Of a stretch of 64,000 bases of DNA, positions 7,837-16,722 are shown piece after piece. The translations under genes were made by a program, and so were the position numbers. The stretch spans positions 36,047-100,046 of the forward strand of contig JACDDS010000016.1 in the NCBI GenBank assembly GCA_013816805.1, read 5' to 3'. The notes under the pieces were generated by a model. It searched no databases and was not told where the DNA came from. It was given only the letters and a program-made list of their open reading frames with translations. Position 1 is the stretch's first letter. Every line of letters begins with the position of its first letter. The DNA is from Chitinophagales bacterium (GTDB lineage: Bacteria; Bacteroidota; Bacteroidia; Chitinophagales; UBA10324).

Positions 7837-9137
7837 CAACGATACTTTCCTTCTTGTTTCAATTTTTAGCTTTTCAAATAATCTATGCTCAGGTTTGGGC
7901 TCCATTAGGAAATGGTGTAACGGCGGAACATAAGAATGACTATGCTAAGGTGAATACCTTTTCTGAAGATACCGTTAATCATCTATTATATGTAGGTGGT
8001 GATTTTTATTATGCTGGAGATACGGTATCGAGATACTTAGCAATTTGGAATGGAATAGAATGGCATACTGTTGAAAGCGGCGATATTTCTATTTCTGGCC
8101 CTGTGACCGGCAGTTATATGCTTCATGACACTGTGCTTTACTCTAATTCTCATGGTATAGGGCGATTTCATAATCATAAATTCCTCGAGGATTTGCCAGG
8201 TGTAGGCGGCGCGGTACGTGCCTTCATGATGTACCATGATACTCTTTTTGCAGCAGGAAGTTTTTTCGGAGGCATTAAAAAATATAATGGAAAGAAATGG
8301 GAGATAGTAGGCGGAGGTGTATATAATGCCTATGATCTGTGTATTTATAATGATCAGTTAATTGTTGGGGGTTCATTCACTGAAGCTGGTGATTCGGTTG
8401 CACATGACATCGCCGCATGGGATGGAAATACTTGGCATAGCCTTGGAAGTGGAACAAAATATAACCAGTTTCAAACTTCAGGTATTATTGAAGCTTTGAC
8501 CGTCTACAATAATACAATTATTGCCGGTGGATTATTCGATCACGCAGGTGATAGCACAGCTCATTATGTAGCGCAATGGGACGGAGTAACATGGCATCCG
8601 ATGGATGGATTATGTGACGAAGTGGTGGATTTGTTTTCAGATGGGAAGCATGGTGTATATGCCTGCGGATGGTTTGGGATGAATAAAAGCGGTAAGTGTG
8701 CTGCCAATAGAGTTGCATACTGGAATGGGAGTGAGTGGTCAGATTTAGATTTTGGTGAAATCGACCCGGTATTTTGCATGAACTTCTTTGATAATGATTT
8801 ATATGTCGGAGGAATTTTTACACGAGCCGGTGACGTAGATGCCAACCATATTGCGCGGCTTGAAAATGCAATTGCTACTTCTTCACCATCGATCACTCAT
8901 AACCAAACCTTAGACTTCTATCCCAACCCCGCCACCGACCAACTGCATATTGAAACACCCAACATCCACAATGCAACCGTTACCATTTTAAACCTGTTAG
9001 GTCAGGTTGTGTTGCAGCAGGAGTTTTCAGATAACGGATTGTTTGATATTTCAAATCTGCCAAAAGGAATGTACCTGGTAAATATTATGGATGGAATAGG
9101 AAAGGTTTTGAAGAAGGGGAAAGTAGTTAAAGAATGA
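7830..9137 (+). CDS. Secreted propeller-like protein with T9SS CTD
   Basis: 435 residues. A signal peptide ending AYAQ-type (QIIYAQ) is followed by repeats of the form 'LYVGGxFxxAGDxxxxxIAxWDGxxWxxLG' about 45-50 residues apart (blades near 45, 170, 215, 265 and 315). These resemble kelch/SBBP-like beta-propeller blades. The C-terminal 80 residues are a type A T9SS CTD starting FYPNPATDQLHIE and ending with a Lys-rich tail. It is probably exported through the outer membrane and anchored on the surface. The next gene is a close paralogue four bases away, so both are likely cotranscribed. The ligand is unknown. Confidence 0.8.
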   Translation: MKTTILSFLFQFLAFQIIYAQVWAPLGNGVTAEHKNDYAKVNTFSEDTVNHLLYVGGDFYYAGDTVSRYLAIWNGIEWHTVESGDISISGPVTGSYMLHDTVLYSNSHGIGRFHNHKFLEDLPGVGGAVRAFMMYHDTLFAAGSFFGGIKKYNGKKWEIVGGGVYNAYDLCIYNDQLIVGGSFTEAGDSVAHDIAAWDGNTWHSLGSGTKYNQFQTSGIIEALTVYNNTIIAGGLFDHAGDSTAHYVAQWDGVTWHPMDGLCDEVVDLFSDGKHGVYACGWFGMNKSGKCAANRVAYWNGSEWSDLDFGEIDPVFCMNFFDNDLYVGGIFTRAGDVDANHIARLENAIATSSPSITHNQTLDFYPNPATDQLHIETPNIHNATVTILNLLGQVVLQQEFSDNGLFDISNLPKGMYLVNIMDGIGKVLKKGKVVKE

Positions 9138-9141
9138 AATT

Positions 9142-10458
9142 ATGAAAAAGTTTTTACTCCTTTTAAGCTTTTTATTTTTTCAATACGCCTCCGTAGCCCA
9201 GACTTGGATCCCTTTGGGTGTGGGAATAGGTAGCGGGATTGTAGGTGCCTATATCAATACAATGGTTTTCGATTCCACCCATAATTACCTTTATGTAGGA
9301 GGTAATTTTTCTTATGCAGGTGATAATCCTGCAAACAGCATAGCCTTTTGGGATGGAACTGAATGGAATAGCTTGGAGATAGACACAAACTATGAAGGAG
9401 AATATACGAAACTTTTGAATTATGATGATACCATTCTCATTGCCGATCCATTCGGAAGAATATTGAAACTTTATGATACCAGTATTGTCGGACGAGTAAG
9501 TTCATTGAATGGGAAAATAAGAGATCTTATAGTTTATAATGGTGAATTATATGCCTGTGGTGATTTTATTTCAGACTATGATGATCATCCCTTAAATAAA
9601 ATTGCCCGATGGAATGGAGAAAAATGGCAGTCCCTTGGCATAGGCATACAAGGACAGTATATTACTTCTATGAATATTTATAATGGGAATCTAATAGTAG
9701 GAGGAATATTCGATAAGGCCGGAGACTCATCAATGAACAATATTGCCGGTTGGGATGGAAAGAATTGGTTCTCACTTGGTAAGGGCATTACCTGGACACA
9801 GTCTACCGCTGTTGTGTCAGCTATTGAAATCTATAAAAATGAATTATATGCAGGAGGGGTCTTTGATTCGGCAGGAAATCGCTTTGCAAAGAATATTGCA
9901 AAATGGAATGGGGCAAATTGGGATTCTGTAGGAGCTGGTCTGCTAGGAGGAGTACTTTCATTATTATTTAAAGATAGTAGCTTGTATGTTGGGGGAGGCT
10001 TTAGAACTTATGGTGTGTATATTGGAAATAGAGTAGCCCGTTGGGATGGAAATCATTGGTTCGATCTGGATCTTTCAACAAGTGGAACTGTACATGATCT
10101 TATTCCTTTTAAAGGGAGTGTCATAGCTGGTGGTAATTTTACAAATACGAATGATGGTAAAACTGTAAATAATATAGCTGAATATTCAACTATTACCAAT
10201 ACGAATTATATATCGCCTAAAGCGGCTAAATTTTATATCTACCCCAACCCTGCCACCGATCAACTGCATATTGAAGCGACAAACATCCATAATGCAACTG
10301 TCAATATTTTAAACCTGTTCGGGCATGTTGTGTTGAAGCAGCAGTTTTCAGATAATGCATCCATTGATATTTCAAATCTGCCAAAAGGAATGTACCTGAT
10401 AAACATTAGGGATGAAAAAGGAAATGTTTTACAAACAGAAAAAGTGGTGAAGCAATAA
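9142..10458 (+). CDS. Secreted propeller-like protein with T9SS CTD, paralogue
   Basis: 438 residues and the same architecture as its upstream neighbour: signal peptide (FFQYASVAQ), blades with 'YVGGxFxxAGDxxxxxIAxWDG', then a CTD beginning IYPNPATDQLHIEA. The CTD and first blade are very similar to the paralogue, while the middle differs, as expected for a family that diversifies its binding face. It ends 22 bases from the convergent paaN gene. No strong terminator hairpin is visible between them. Confidence 0.8.
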   Translation: MKKFLLLLSFLFFQYASVAQTWIPLGVGIGSGIVGAYINTMVFDSTHNYLYVGGNFSYAGDNPANSIAFWDGTEWNSLEIDTNYEGEYTKLLNYDDTILIADPFGRILKLYDTSIVGRVSSLNGKIRDLIVYNGELYACGDFISDYDDHPLNKIARWNGEKWQSLGIGIQGQYITSMNIYNGNLIVGGIFDKAGDSSMNNIAGWDGKNWFSLGKGITWTQSTAVVSAIEIYKNELYAGGVFDSAGNRFAKNIAKWNGANWDSVGAGLLGGVLSLLFKDSSLYVGGGFRTYGVYIGNRVARWDGNHWFDLDLSTSGTVHDLIPFKGSVIAGGNFTNTNDGKTVNNIAEYSTITNTNYISPKAAKFYIYPNPATDQLHIEATNIHNATVNILNLFGHVVLKQQFSDNASIDISNLPKGMYLINIRDEKGNVLQTEKVVKQ

Positions 10459-10480
10459 TCACTTGCGGTAACAAAGTATC

Positions 10481-12136
10481 TTAAGCTATCATATTCCTGT
10501 TTCCCACCCACACAAACCTCTTGATCACAAACTCGGGATTAACGAGCGATGCATTGCCGGCTGGGTTTCCCCCGGTTACATGAAAATCAGAAAACGCCGC
10601 ATGCTGATTCACCCAGTAAGGTCCGGTAAGGTTAAATGTGACCGGTACAAACACTTCATTCATCTCATCACAGATCATCTTCATCACAGAGTCATTAGTA
10701 GTGTATGCAGCACAAGTAATGGCACCATGCTCCGCGGCCAGTTCTTTTGCAAGCCGTAATGCTTCCACCGTATTCTTTGTTTTAATCACTATAGAAACAG
10801 GTCCGAATAATTCATTTTCAAACAGCTGTGCGTCCGCAGAATCTGCTTCCATCAATAAAGGTGAAATAGTCCTTGCATTTAAAAATTCATCGTTCTTTAC
10901 AGCCATTGGCTCTAACCAGATTTTCTTGCCTCTGCTTCCGGTGTGCTGTGCCCGCTCCAGTGTTTCTTCATTTTGTATGGCGCCTAAAACTCCTGAGCCC
11001 ATCTTCGGGTTGCTCACCAGCCCGCTTATAGCCTCTTTCAGCTTCGCAGCCACCACATCAAAAGACAGAACCTGGTCGCCTGCCCTTACTGTTTCAGGAA
11101 TAAAAAAATTTTGAGGCGCCGTGCACATCTGCCCCGAATACAGAGAAACGGAGAAGGCAAGATTCTGCAGCGCTGCATCCAGGTCTTTTACCGAATCGAT
11201 GATCACAGCATTAATGCCGGCCTTTTCCGTGAAAGTAGTTTTGCCGGGAAGTGATTCTATGTAATTTCCGAAGGAAGAACTTCCGGTGTAATCAATCAAT
11301 GTTATATAAGGATGTGAGGCAATCTCTTTGGTATTTTGACTGGAAGAAGTATCTGCTGCCAGTTGCACTATGGAAGGATCGTAGCCATTTGCTGCTAATG
11401 TCTGCTGAAGCAAAGACACGCATATGGCAATAGGTAAAACGGACCTGGGATGAGGTTTTACAATTACGCTATTGCCGGTAACCAGGCTGGCATAAATTCC
11501 CGGTAGGGAGTTCCAGACAGGAAAGGTGGAACACCCTATTACCAGGCTGATTCCCTTTGGAACCGGCTGCAAGGTTTTTTCTAATCTCACAGAAGATTTT
11601 CCCATCGGTTTTTCCCACATCACTTTTTCAGGAAACCGGGTAAGCTCTGCATAGCCCATAGCAATTGCTTCCAGTGCCCGGTCTGCTGCGTGCGGCCCCG
11701 ATGCCTGGAATGACATGATCCATGACTGGCCGGTAGTGTGCTGCGTGGCAGATGCAATATCAAAGAAATGCGCCTTCATCCTTTCGAGCGATTCTACCAA
11801 TAAACCAGCGCGCTCAGAAGGTGAAATTTTTCGCCATGTGTGAAACGCAATTTTAGAATTGGAGACCAGGTCTTCAACGCTGTATACGGGATAAAGAACC
11901 CCGAGCGGCTCATTAGTATATGGTGATACTTCTTCTCCTAACCAGTGCAAAGGCGAGCGCTGTGCTTCCAGGTCAAAATTTTTATTAAGTAACCCCTGGA
12001 ATGTTTCTAATCCCTGTGCCGGGGCATCTTCACTAAAAGCCTTCGGATTGTCCGGATAGGCTGCATAAAAGCTGCGCTCTCTTATAGCTTTTACTGCCCG
12101 GTCAAGAATTTCGTTATGCTTCTCAAAAAGTGACAT
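10481..12136 (-). CDS. paaN: Phenylacetic acid degradation protein PaaN (aldehyde dehydrogenase family)
   Basis: 551 residues. The N-terminus (LFEKHNEILDRAVKAIRERSF..AYPDNP) is typical of the stand-alone PaaN group, as is the dehydrogenase core: VIGCSTFPVWNSLPGIYASLVTGNSVIVKPHP and the nucleophile segment SGQMCTAPQN near 345. In phenylacetate breakdown such an enzyme oxidises the aldehyde made on ring opening. No other paa gene is nearby, so it may serve a pathway encoded elsewhere or another aldehyde. A TAnnTTTG-like box (TATTTTTG, complement of 12160-12167) lies 24 bases upstream but lacks a well-placed -33 box. Confidence 0.85.
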   Translation of the reverse strand: MSLFEKHNEILDRAVKAIRERSFYAAYPDNPKAFSEDAPAQGLETFQGLLNKNFDLEAQRSPLHWLGEEVSPYTNEPLGVLYPVYSVEDLVSNSKIAFHTWRKISPSERAGLLVESLERMKAHFFDIASATQHTTGQSWIMSFQASGPHAADRALEAIAMGYAELTRFPEKVMWEKPMGKSSVRLEKTLQPVPKGISLVIGCSTFPVWNSLPGIYASLVTGNSVIVKPHPRSVLPIAICVSLLQQTLAANGYDPSIVQLAADTSSSQNTKEIASHPYITLIDYTGSSSFGNYIESLPGKTTFTEKAGINAVIIDSVKDLDAALQNLAFSVSLYSGQMCTAPQNFFIPETVRAGDQVLSFDVVAAKLKEAISGLVSNPKMGSGVLGAIQNEETLERAQHTGSRGKKIWLEPMAVKNDEFLNARTISPLLMEADSADAQLFENELFGPVSIVIKTKNTVEALRLAKELAAEHGAITCAAYTTNDSVMKMICDEMNEVFVPVTFNLTGPYWVNQHAAFSDFHVTGGNPAGNASLVNPEFVIKRFVWVGNRNMIA

Positions 12137-12240
12137 GTTTATCAGGTTTAAAAAGAATGCAAAAATACTTTTTTATACACTGCAAAAAGCTCCCTGTCTG
12201 CCTCTGTACAAACTCTCCCTTTCAAATGGACAACCCTGCC

Positions 12241-12248
12241 TAATTTTG
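12241..12248 (+). promoter_or_regulatory. Possible -7 element
   Basis: TAATTTTG fits TAnnTTTG and is about 80 bases before the ATG at 12327. The nearest upstream T-run (TTTC) is 17 bases away, a poor -33. Low confidence. Confidence 0.3.
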
Positions 12249-12326
12249 TATACTCTAAAAAACACATTTCAGTAATAAGTACATAAAAATGTGGTGTATA
12301 ATGTATTTTCGATTATAAATATTCCT

Positions 12327-12953
12327 ATGCCTGTACGATCGCTTTTTATGTATATCGGCCTTTCTTTTTTTAGTCTGGTTTCAGCAGCCCAGTATCCTGA
12401 TCCTTCCCTAATGTCGAAAAGTGAAAGTGCGAAATATATTATCAGGCAATTAAAACAAGGTGCTTTACTCGTGCGCCTGGATATGCGCACCAAAGCTGTT
12501 ACCATGCTTCAGGAACAGGATAAGAATGAAGCGGCAGAAATTATTCTTCAGCGGCAGCGAAAAGAAAACCTGGAGATCATAAGTGCATTCAAAAGGAATT
12601 TCAATTTTTGTCCTGTTTATTTTTTTCTTTCAGATTCAAGTGATGCGGCAAGGGCAAGTCGAAGATCAGGATATTTTTTGAATGACAGCATGCAGGCAGA
12701 TCCTGCTATAACTTTGAATGAAAATTATTTCTTAATTGCAGAAAAAGGAATGCTTGAAAAGGAGATACCGCAGGATAAAACACAAACCAGCCAGGAGCCT
12801 TCCACCAGAGGTACCATGGAAGATGCCCTGGTTATTCGTGACAAAAATTATAATCTGTTAAAAGATCCGTTTCCTTACTGGGTTCACCTTGGCAACTGGG
12901 ACACCCGTGTTAGAAAGCTGAATAAAAAATTTTTGAATTTCTATCAGCATTAA
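12327..12953 (+). CDS. Secreted hypothetical protein
   Basis: 208 residues from the ATG at 12327; 12 more codons are open upstream. A signal peptide (MPVRSLFMYIGLSFFSLVSAAQ) is followed by a helical, Lys/Glu/Gln-rich segment (about residues 35-90), then a mixed C-terminal half with a positively charged end. I do not recognise a family. Its export to the periplasm is the only solid inference. It is convergent with the next gene. Confidence 0.6.
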   Translation: MPVRSLFMYIGLSFFSLVSAAQYPDPSLMSKSESAKYIIRQLKQGALLVRLDMRTKAVTMLQEQDKNEAAEIILQRQRKENLEIISAFKRNFNFCPVYFFLSDSSDAARASRRSGYFLNDSMQADPAITLNENYFLIAEKGMLEKEIPQDKTQTSQEPSTRGTMEDALVIRDKNYNLLKDPFPYWVHLGNWDTRVRKLNKKFLNFYQH

Positions 12954-13014
12954 ATTTTACTTCGTAACAAGTATATAAATATCCGCAAAATCAGGAGCTG
13001 TCTGCAAATATTAT

Positions 13015-13923
13015 TTATGGTTTTTCCCCGGAATATGATACTAAGCATAGCTTATCGCCTTTCAGGCTTGCCGCGATCCTGTAAAATTTAGCAACAGGGG
13101 TGCCTGCAAAGTCGGCCACCTCAACCCAGCCGTTTTTATCCAAAAAGGGCTTGAATTTATAGAGCTTGGAGCCGTTACCCATAAGCAAGGTTCCATCCGG
13201 CAGCCAGCAGTAATCCTCTGTACCGGGCAGGCACTTTACCACGGTTGCAGTGGCACCGGAAATAGCATCGCGGGTATGAACGGTCCATTGCGTGGAATCA
13301 TCACTTTTCTGGACATAAGAAAAAGCGTTACGGTTTGGCACTTTTTGAAGACAACGTCCTATATTTTTCCCCACAATTTTGATCTGCCCTGTTCTCACAT
13401 TTCCGAGCTGTAACGTTGAAGTATCACCTAATACAAACATGGCTACCACATCATTGGTTGCCCAGCAATAGTAGCCCACAGGTTGCAGTTTCGGGAAAAG
13501 CACGGTTGCATTGTCATCCTTATTACTGAACTTAACAAGTATTTGAGTGCTATCGTCTTCCATTACACGCACGCAAGAAATATTTAACCGGTCCGGGGTT
13601 AACTGAGGTGAATATTCTGCAGTAAGCGGAGTGTTTATTTCCGGAGTAGTCCGGTCTTCCTCCATGTTGTAGCGGAAAATATCTGCTTTCCCGCTTTCAC
13701 GCACGGAAGTATAAAGAACACTTTTTCCATCAGGGGTAAAAGAAGGTTGGTTATCGTACCCTTTCCAGTCAGTTATTTTTTTTGCCTCGCCAAATGTTGG
13801 CAGCCCTTTCACCATTTTTATATCTATCAGGTAAAGGTCCGTTGCAGGAAATTCATTTTGCGCAACCAGTAATCCCGGAGAAAACAAAACTATAATGAGT
13901 GAAAAAAATCTTAAAAATTTCAT
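13015..13923 (-). CDS. TolB/PD40-like beta-propeller secreted protein
   Basis: 302 residues from the ATG at 13923, chosen because a clean signal peptide follows (MKFLRFFSLIIVLFSPGLLVAQ). The segment DYDNQPSFTPDGKSVLYTS-like (WKGYDNQPSFTPDGKSVLYT) is the PD40/WD40-like blade motif of TolB-type propellers. Weaker repeats with 'YSPQLTPDRLNISCVRV' and 'YCWLPDGTLLMGNGSKLYKF' follow. It probably lies in the periplasm and binds a protein or sugar. Short for a complete six-blade TolB propeller plus other domains, it looks like a propeller-only protein. Confidence 0.7.
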   Translation of the reverse strand: MKFLRFFSLIIVLFSPGLLVAQNEFPATDLYLIDIKMVKGLPTFGEAKKITDWKGYDNQPSFTPDGKSVLYTSVRESGKADIFRYNMEEDRTTPEINTPLTAEYSPQLTPDRLNISCVRVMEDDSTQILVKFSNKDDNATVLFPKLQPVGYYCWATNDVVAMFVLGDTSTLQLGNVRTGQIKIVGKNIGRCLQKVPNRNAFSYVQKSDDSTQWTVHTRDAISGATATVVKCLPGTEDYCWLPDGTLLMGNGSKLYKFKPFLDKNGWVEVADFAGTPVAKFYRIAASLKGDKLCLVSYSGEKP

Positions 13924-14222
13924 AAGTAAAAGATTAAAGTGTAAAATAACAATTCTATGTTGAGATGAAATAACGGTGTGAAGCATAGTGACCGTATTTT
14001 TCCTTGCAAAAAAAAGCAGTAACGCATTGCTGCGCTGGATTTGTTTCAGCAGTACTCGGCGTGACCGTGAATGAATTCTGAAATATACACGAAACCATCG
14101 CTGAGCAAGAACACCATTACAATGTACCTCTCATTTAACCGCCTTAAAGGTAGCATGAAGACCGTTGCGACAATAAGTCGTATCTGCTTTATTCTAATTC
14201 AGAATAAATAATTGGAACATTA
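13924..14222 (-). other. Intergenic region, 299 bases, no gene seen
   Basis: Lies upstream of the propeller gene and downstream of the HTH gene, both on the minus strand. It has small inverted repeats (GCAGTAACGCATTGCTGC at about 14010-14030; ATTCT/AGAAT near 14192) but no convincing ORF, promoter or terminator. Confidence 0.5.
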
Positions 14223-15227
14223 TTATTGGACTTCTAACCTTTCCCGTTGCTTTAAAATCGCATCCCTCATATAATTGAAAAAACGGCTGCGCTCTTTTTC
14301 GTTTACAGAACTAATCGGAACCGATTTTTTCATTAAATTAGAAAAATAGATCTCCGTAATCTCACAAAAATGATCATCGCCAGTCATAATATAATTTACT
14401 ACGGCATGATTAAGGAAGACTAACTTTTTTTGATCAAGAATCGCCAGGTAACTGTTGTCGCCGATCACCACTTCATTTACATACATTTCATACCCTGCTA
14501 TGGCATTTGACTTATTTGCCTGGATTGAATATTTTTTGCCCAATTCTGCCTGCTGTTGAATGTGATGAATCAGTCTTAGTAACTGGTCGTGAAGCATAAG
14601 TGCATCCTGCTTCTTTTCAAACCAGCCTGTGTAATAGCAGAAGTCGATCTGCCGTAAAACATTTGTAATGGTTTCATAGCTCCAGATTTCCGTACTCGGA
14701 CATCGGTTATAAAGCTCCAGCATGCGGGCAACAAGCGGAAATGACGATGAAGCAAAATCACTTCTGAATTTCACTTCCTTCAGGGAAGGAACAGCCACAA
14801 TGTTCTTCATCCAGAAATACAGCTTAAACGCAGTTAGTTCCGGAATATTAAAATAATGGAAGATAGGAACATCCTTAGCTGAGCAAAAAATAGATTTTTC
14901 ATGCGATTGAGTGATGGTTTCTAAATGAGCGGAGATTGTTTGCATGTGATGGAGGAAATCGGTTTCCTGCTGACCAACTGCTTTTCCAAAAAACAGCAAG
15001 GTCTCCTCATTAAGCTGTAAAAGCTGATCAATGGAGAAATGAAAATGATCGGCAAGCATTTTCAATTCTTCCAGTGAAACTGAAATTTCACCCCGTATCC
15101 TCCTATAAGCACTATCGTTACTGATATTGAGCGCCTCAGCTACTTCTGCCGGCAATGAAAGATGCGACGGCAACTTGGATTTAATTGCTGCAAAAAGATT
15201 TTTCTGAAGATTATTATTTTCTTTCAT
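14223..15227 (-). CDS. Helix-turn-helix regulator with large C-terminal domain
   Basis: 334 residues from the ATG at 15227; a TTG further upstream is less likely. An XRE/BetR-like HTH occupies about residues 10-70 (VAEALNISNDSAYRRIRGEISVSLEELKMLADHF). The following 260 residues of helical sequence match no named domain I know, though this layout is common in Bacteroidota. It is divergent from the barrel-protein gene at 15503, with a good promoter between them, so it may control that gene or itself. The C-terminal part probably senses a ligand or mediates oligomerisation. Confidence 0.75.
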   Translation of the reverse strand: MKENNNLQKNLFAAIKSKLPSHLSLPAEVAEALNISNDSAYRRIRGEISVSLEELKMLADHFHFSIDQLLQLNEETLLFFGKAVGQQETDFLHHMQTISAHLETITQSHEKSIFCSAKDVPIFHYFNIPELTAFKLYFWMKNIVAVPSLKEVKFRSDFASSSFPLVARMLELYNRCPSTEIWSYETITNVLRQIDFCYYTGWFEKKQDALMLHDQLLRLIHHIQQQAELGKKYSIQANKSNAIAGYEMYVNEVVIGDNSYLAILDQKKLVFLNHAVVNYIMTGDDHFCEITEIYFSNLMKKSVPISSVNEKERSRFFNYMRDAILKQRERLEVQ

Positions 15228-15400
15228 CAGGGGCGAAAAATTATTAGTAATTCTTACCAATATATCAATTAATTATGGCAGATATTTCTAATTTATTTAA
15301 TCGAGCCCATGTATTGCCGCAAGAATCGGCGGGCTTACGAGTTGGGTAGTCCATTGTAGTAATTTCTTCCAAACGTCCCAAAAACTGCCCCGTAATGCCA

Positions 15401-15432
15401 TTTGACAAAGGTATATCACGCTGTTAGCTTTG
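15401..15432 (+). promoter_or_regulatory. Bacteroidota-type promoter for the barrel-protein gene
   Basis: TTTG at 15401-15404, a 20-base spacer, then TAGCTTTG at 15425-15432. This fits the TTTG-N19/20-TAnnTTTG consensus of the primary sigma factor in this phylum. Transcription would start near 15440, giving a leader of about 60 bases. Confidence 0.75.
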
Positions 15433-15502
15433 ACTTAAATTTTCTTAAAACCTAATTAAGATTTATTTAACCAATAATCAATAAAGCAAAAAAACCATTT
15501 CT

Positions 15503-16150
15503 ATGAGAACAATTATAACCATTATCGTTGCCATTATGGCAATCACTTTACACTCAAATGCGCAAATCTCCCTCGGACTTAAGGGCGGAGGAAATTTATC
15601 TTCTGTGCATTTTAAAGACACATCTGAAAATCGAATAGCGAAATCCATAGTATCATTTTTTACGGGTGGAGTTATGAACATTCCGGTTTCAAAACAATTG
15701 AGCATTCAGCCTGAATTGCTTTTTACTCAAAAAGGATTAAGTATTCCTGATGCCTGGATTGATTCAAGGTTAAATATGAATTATCTCGAAGTGCCGGTCC
15801 TTCTTAAAAGAACTTTCAAAACTAAAACTGTTAAAATTTGCGTTAATGGCGGTCCATATGCCGCTTATTTAGCAGGGGCCAATGCAGTTGCCACATTGGA
15901 TGGCCAAAAAGAGCGTGTAAAAATGGAGGCTGAAGATATTAATTCTACTTTTCAGCGATTCGATTATGGAATTGTTGGTGGTACAGGATTTCTTCTAAAA
16001 ACTGGTCCCGGCGACATCACTTTTGATGCACGCTATGAATTTGGCTTGGGCAATATAGAAAAGAGCGATCCTGAGATGGAGGTTAAAGATGCTGCCCATA
16101 ACCGTGTATTCTCGCTATCTGCAGGTTATTTGATCCCGATAGGAAAATAA
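15503..16150 (+). CDS. PorT-family outer-membrane beta-barrel protein
   Basis: 215 residues. The signal peptide (IVAIMAITLHSNAQ) is followed by alternating hydrophobic strands with the family's typical opening 'ISLGLKGGGNLSS', then 'QLSIQPELLFTQKG' and 'YLEVPVLLKRTF', and a final strand (FSLSAGYLIPIGK). This is the pattern of the eight-strand OMP_b-brl_2/PorT-like family. Its role is unknown; true PorT is a T9SS part, but most members of this family are not. A good promoter lies 71 bases upstream. Confidence 0.8.
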   Translation: MRTIITIIVAIMAITLHSNAQISLGLKGGGNLSSVHFKDTSENRIAKSIVSFFTGGVMNIPVSKQLSIQPELLFTQKGLSIPDAWIDSRLNMNYLEVPVLLKRTFKTKTVKICVNGGPYAAYLAGANAVATLDGQKERVKMEAEDINSTFQRFDYGIVGGTGFLLKTGPGDITFDARYEFGLGNIEKSDPEMEVKDAAHNRVFSLSAGYLIPIGK

Positions 16151-16252
16151 GATCTGATAAGTAAGGAAATTTATTTATCAAACTGAATCCAGTTACTCAA
16201 GAATGAAATTTCTCTGCAAAGTCTTTTTTATAGAGCAACAAAATCAAATTTT

Positions 16253-16507
16253 ATGAAAACAAAATTTCACATGCTCGTCATAATTGTGATCCTTACATTT
16301 TTTGCCTGTGAAGAAAAAGAACAACCCCTCATGCCATATAAGTGCAGTTGCGAAATAACTACGCTTGATTGGGAATTCGGGGGCACAGATACCGGAACGG
16401 ACACAACAATAGTGATGGCCAGTTCTTATGCCGATGCAAAAAAGAAGTGCGCTGAATTAAATTACGAGGCTGGAGAAGAGAGCAAGGATTGTGTGGCTGT
16501 ACCATGA
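16253..16507 (+). CDS. Small lipoprotein
   Basis: 84 residues. A hydrophobic leader ends in a lipobox-like LTFFAC, so Cys19 is the likely lipidated residue. The mature part is acidic and has three further Cys residues (C-S-C and KDC). No family recognised. Confidence 0.55.
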   Translation: MKTKFHMLVIIVILTFFACEEKEQPLMPYKCSCEITTLDWEFGGTDTGTDTTIVMASSYADAKKKCAELNYEAGEESKDCVAVP

Positions 16508-16722
16508 TCATGTTCCATTTTGAAATGCGGTATTTCATTCGGTTACAAACGGAGAAAGTGATTGCAATAGGCAAACTGGTGATAAGCTAAAGGAAAAATG
16601 GTGACATTCTGTTGACTACAGCTGGGGCCGCTTGCATTAAAACAGTTTTGTATTGAGAAAGTAAACAGGCAAAAGCTAACTGTCTCTTTAGACTTAAACC
16701 AAATTAACTTGAAAAACTCTTT

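Noticed and set aside
10638..11114. 158-codon open frame on the plus strand
   Set aside because: It is antisense to paaN, which has full family motifs. The product is Ser/Ala-rich with no features.
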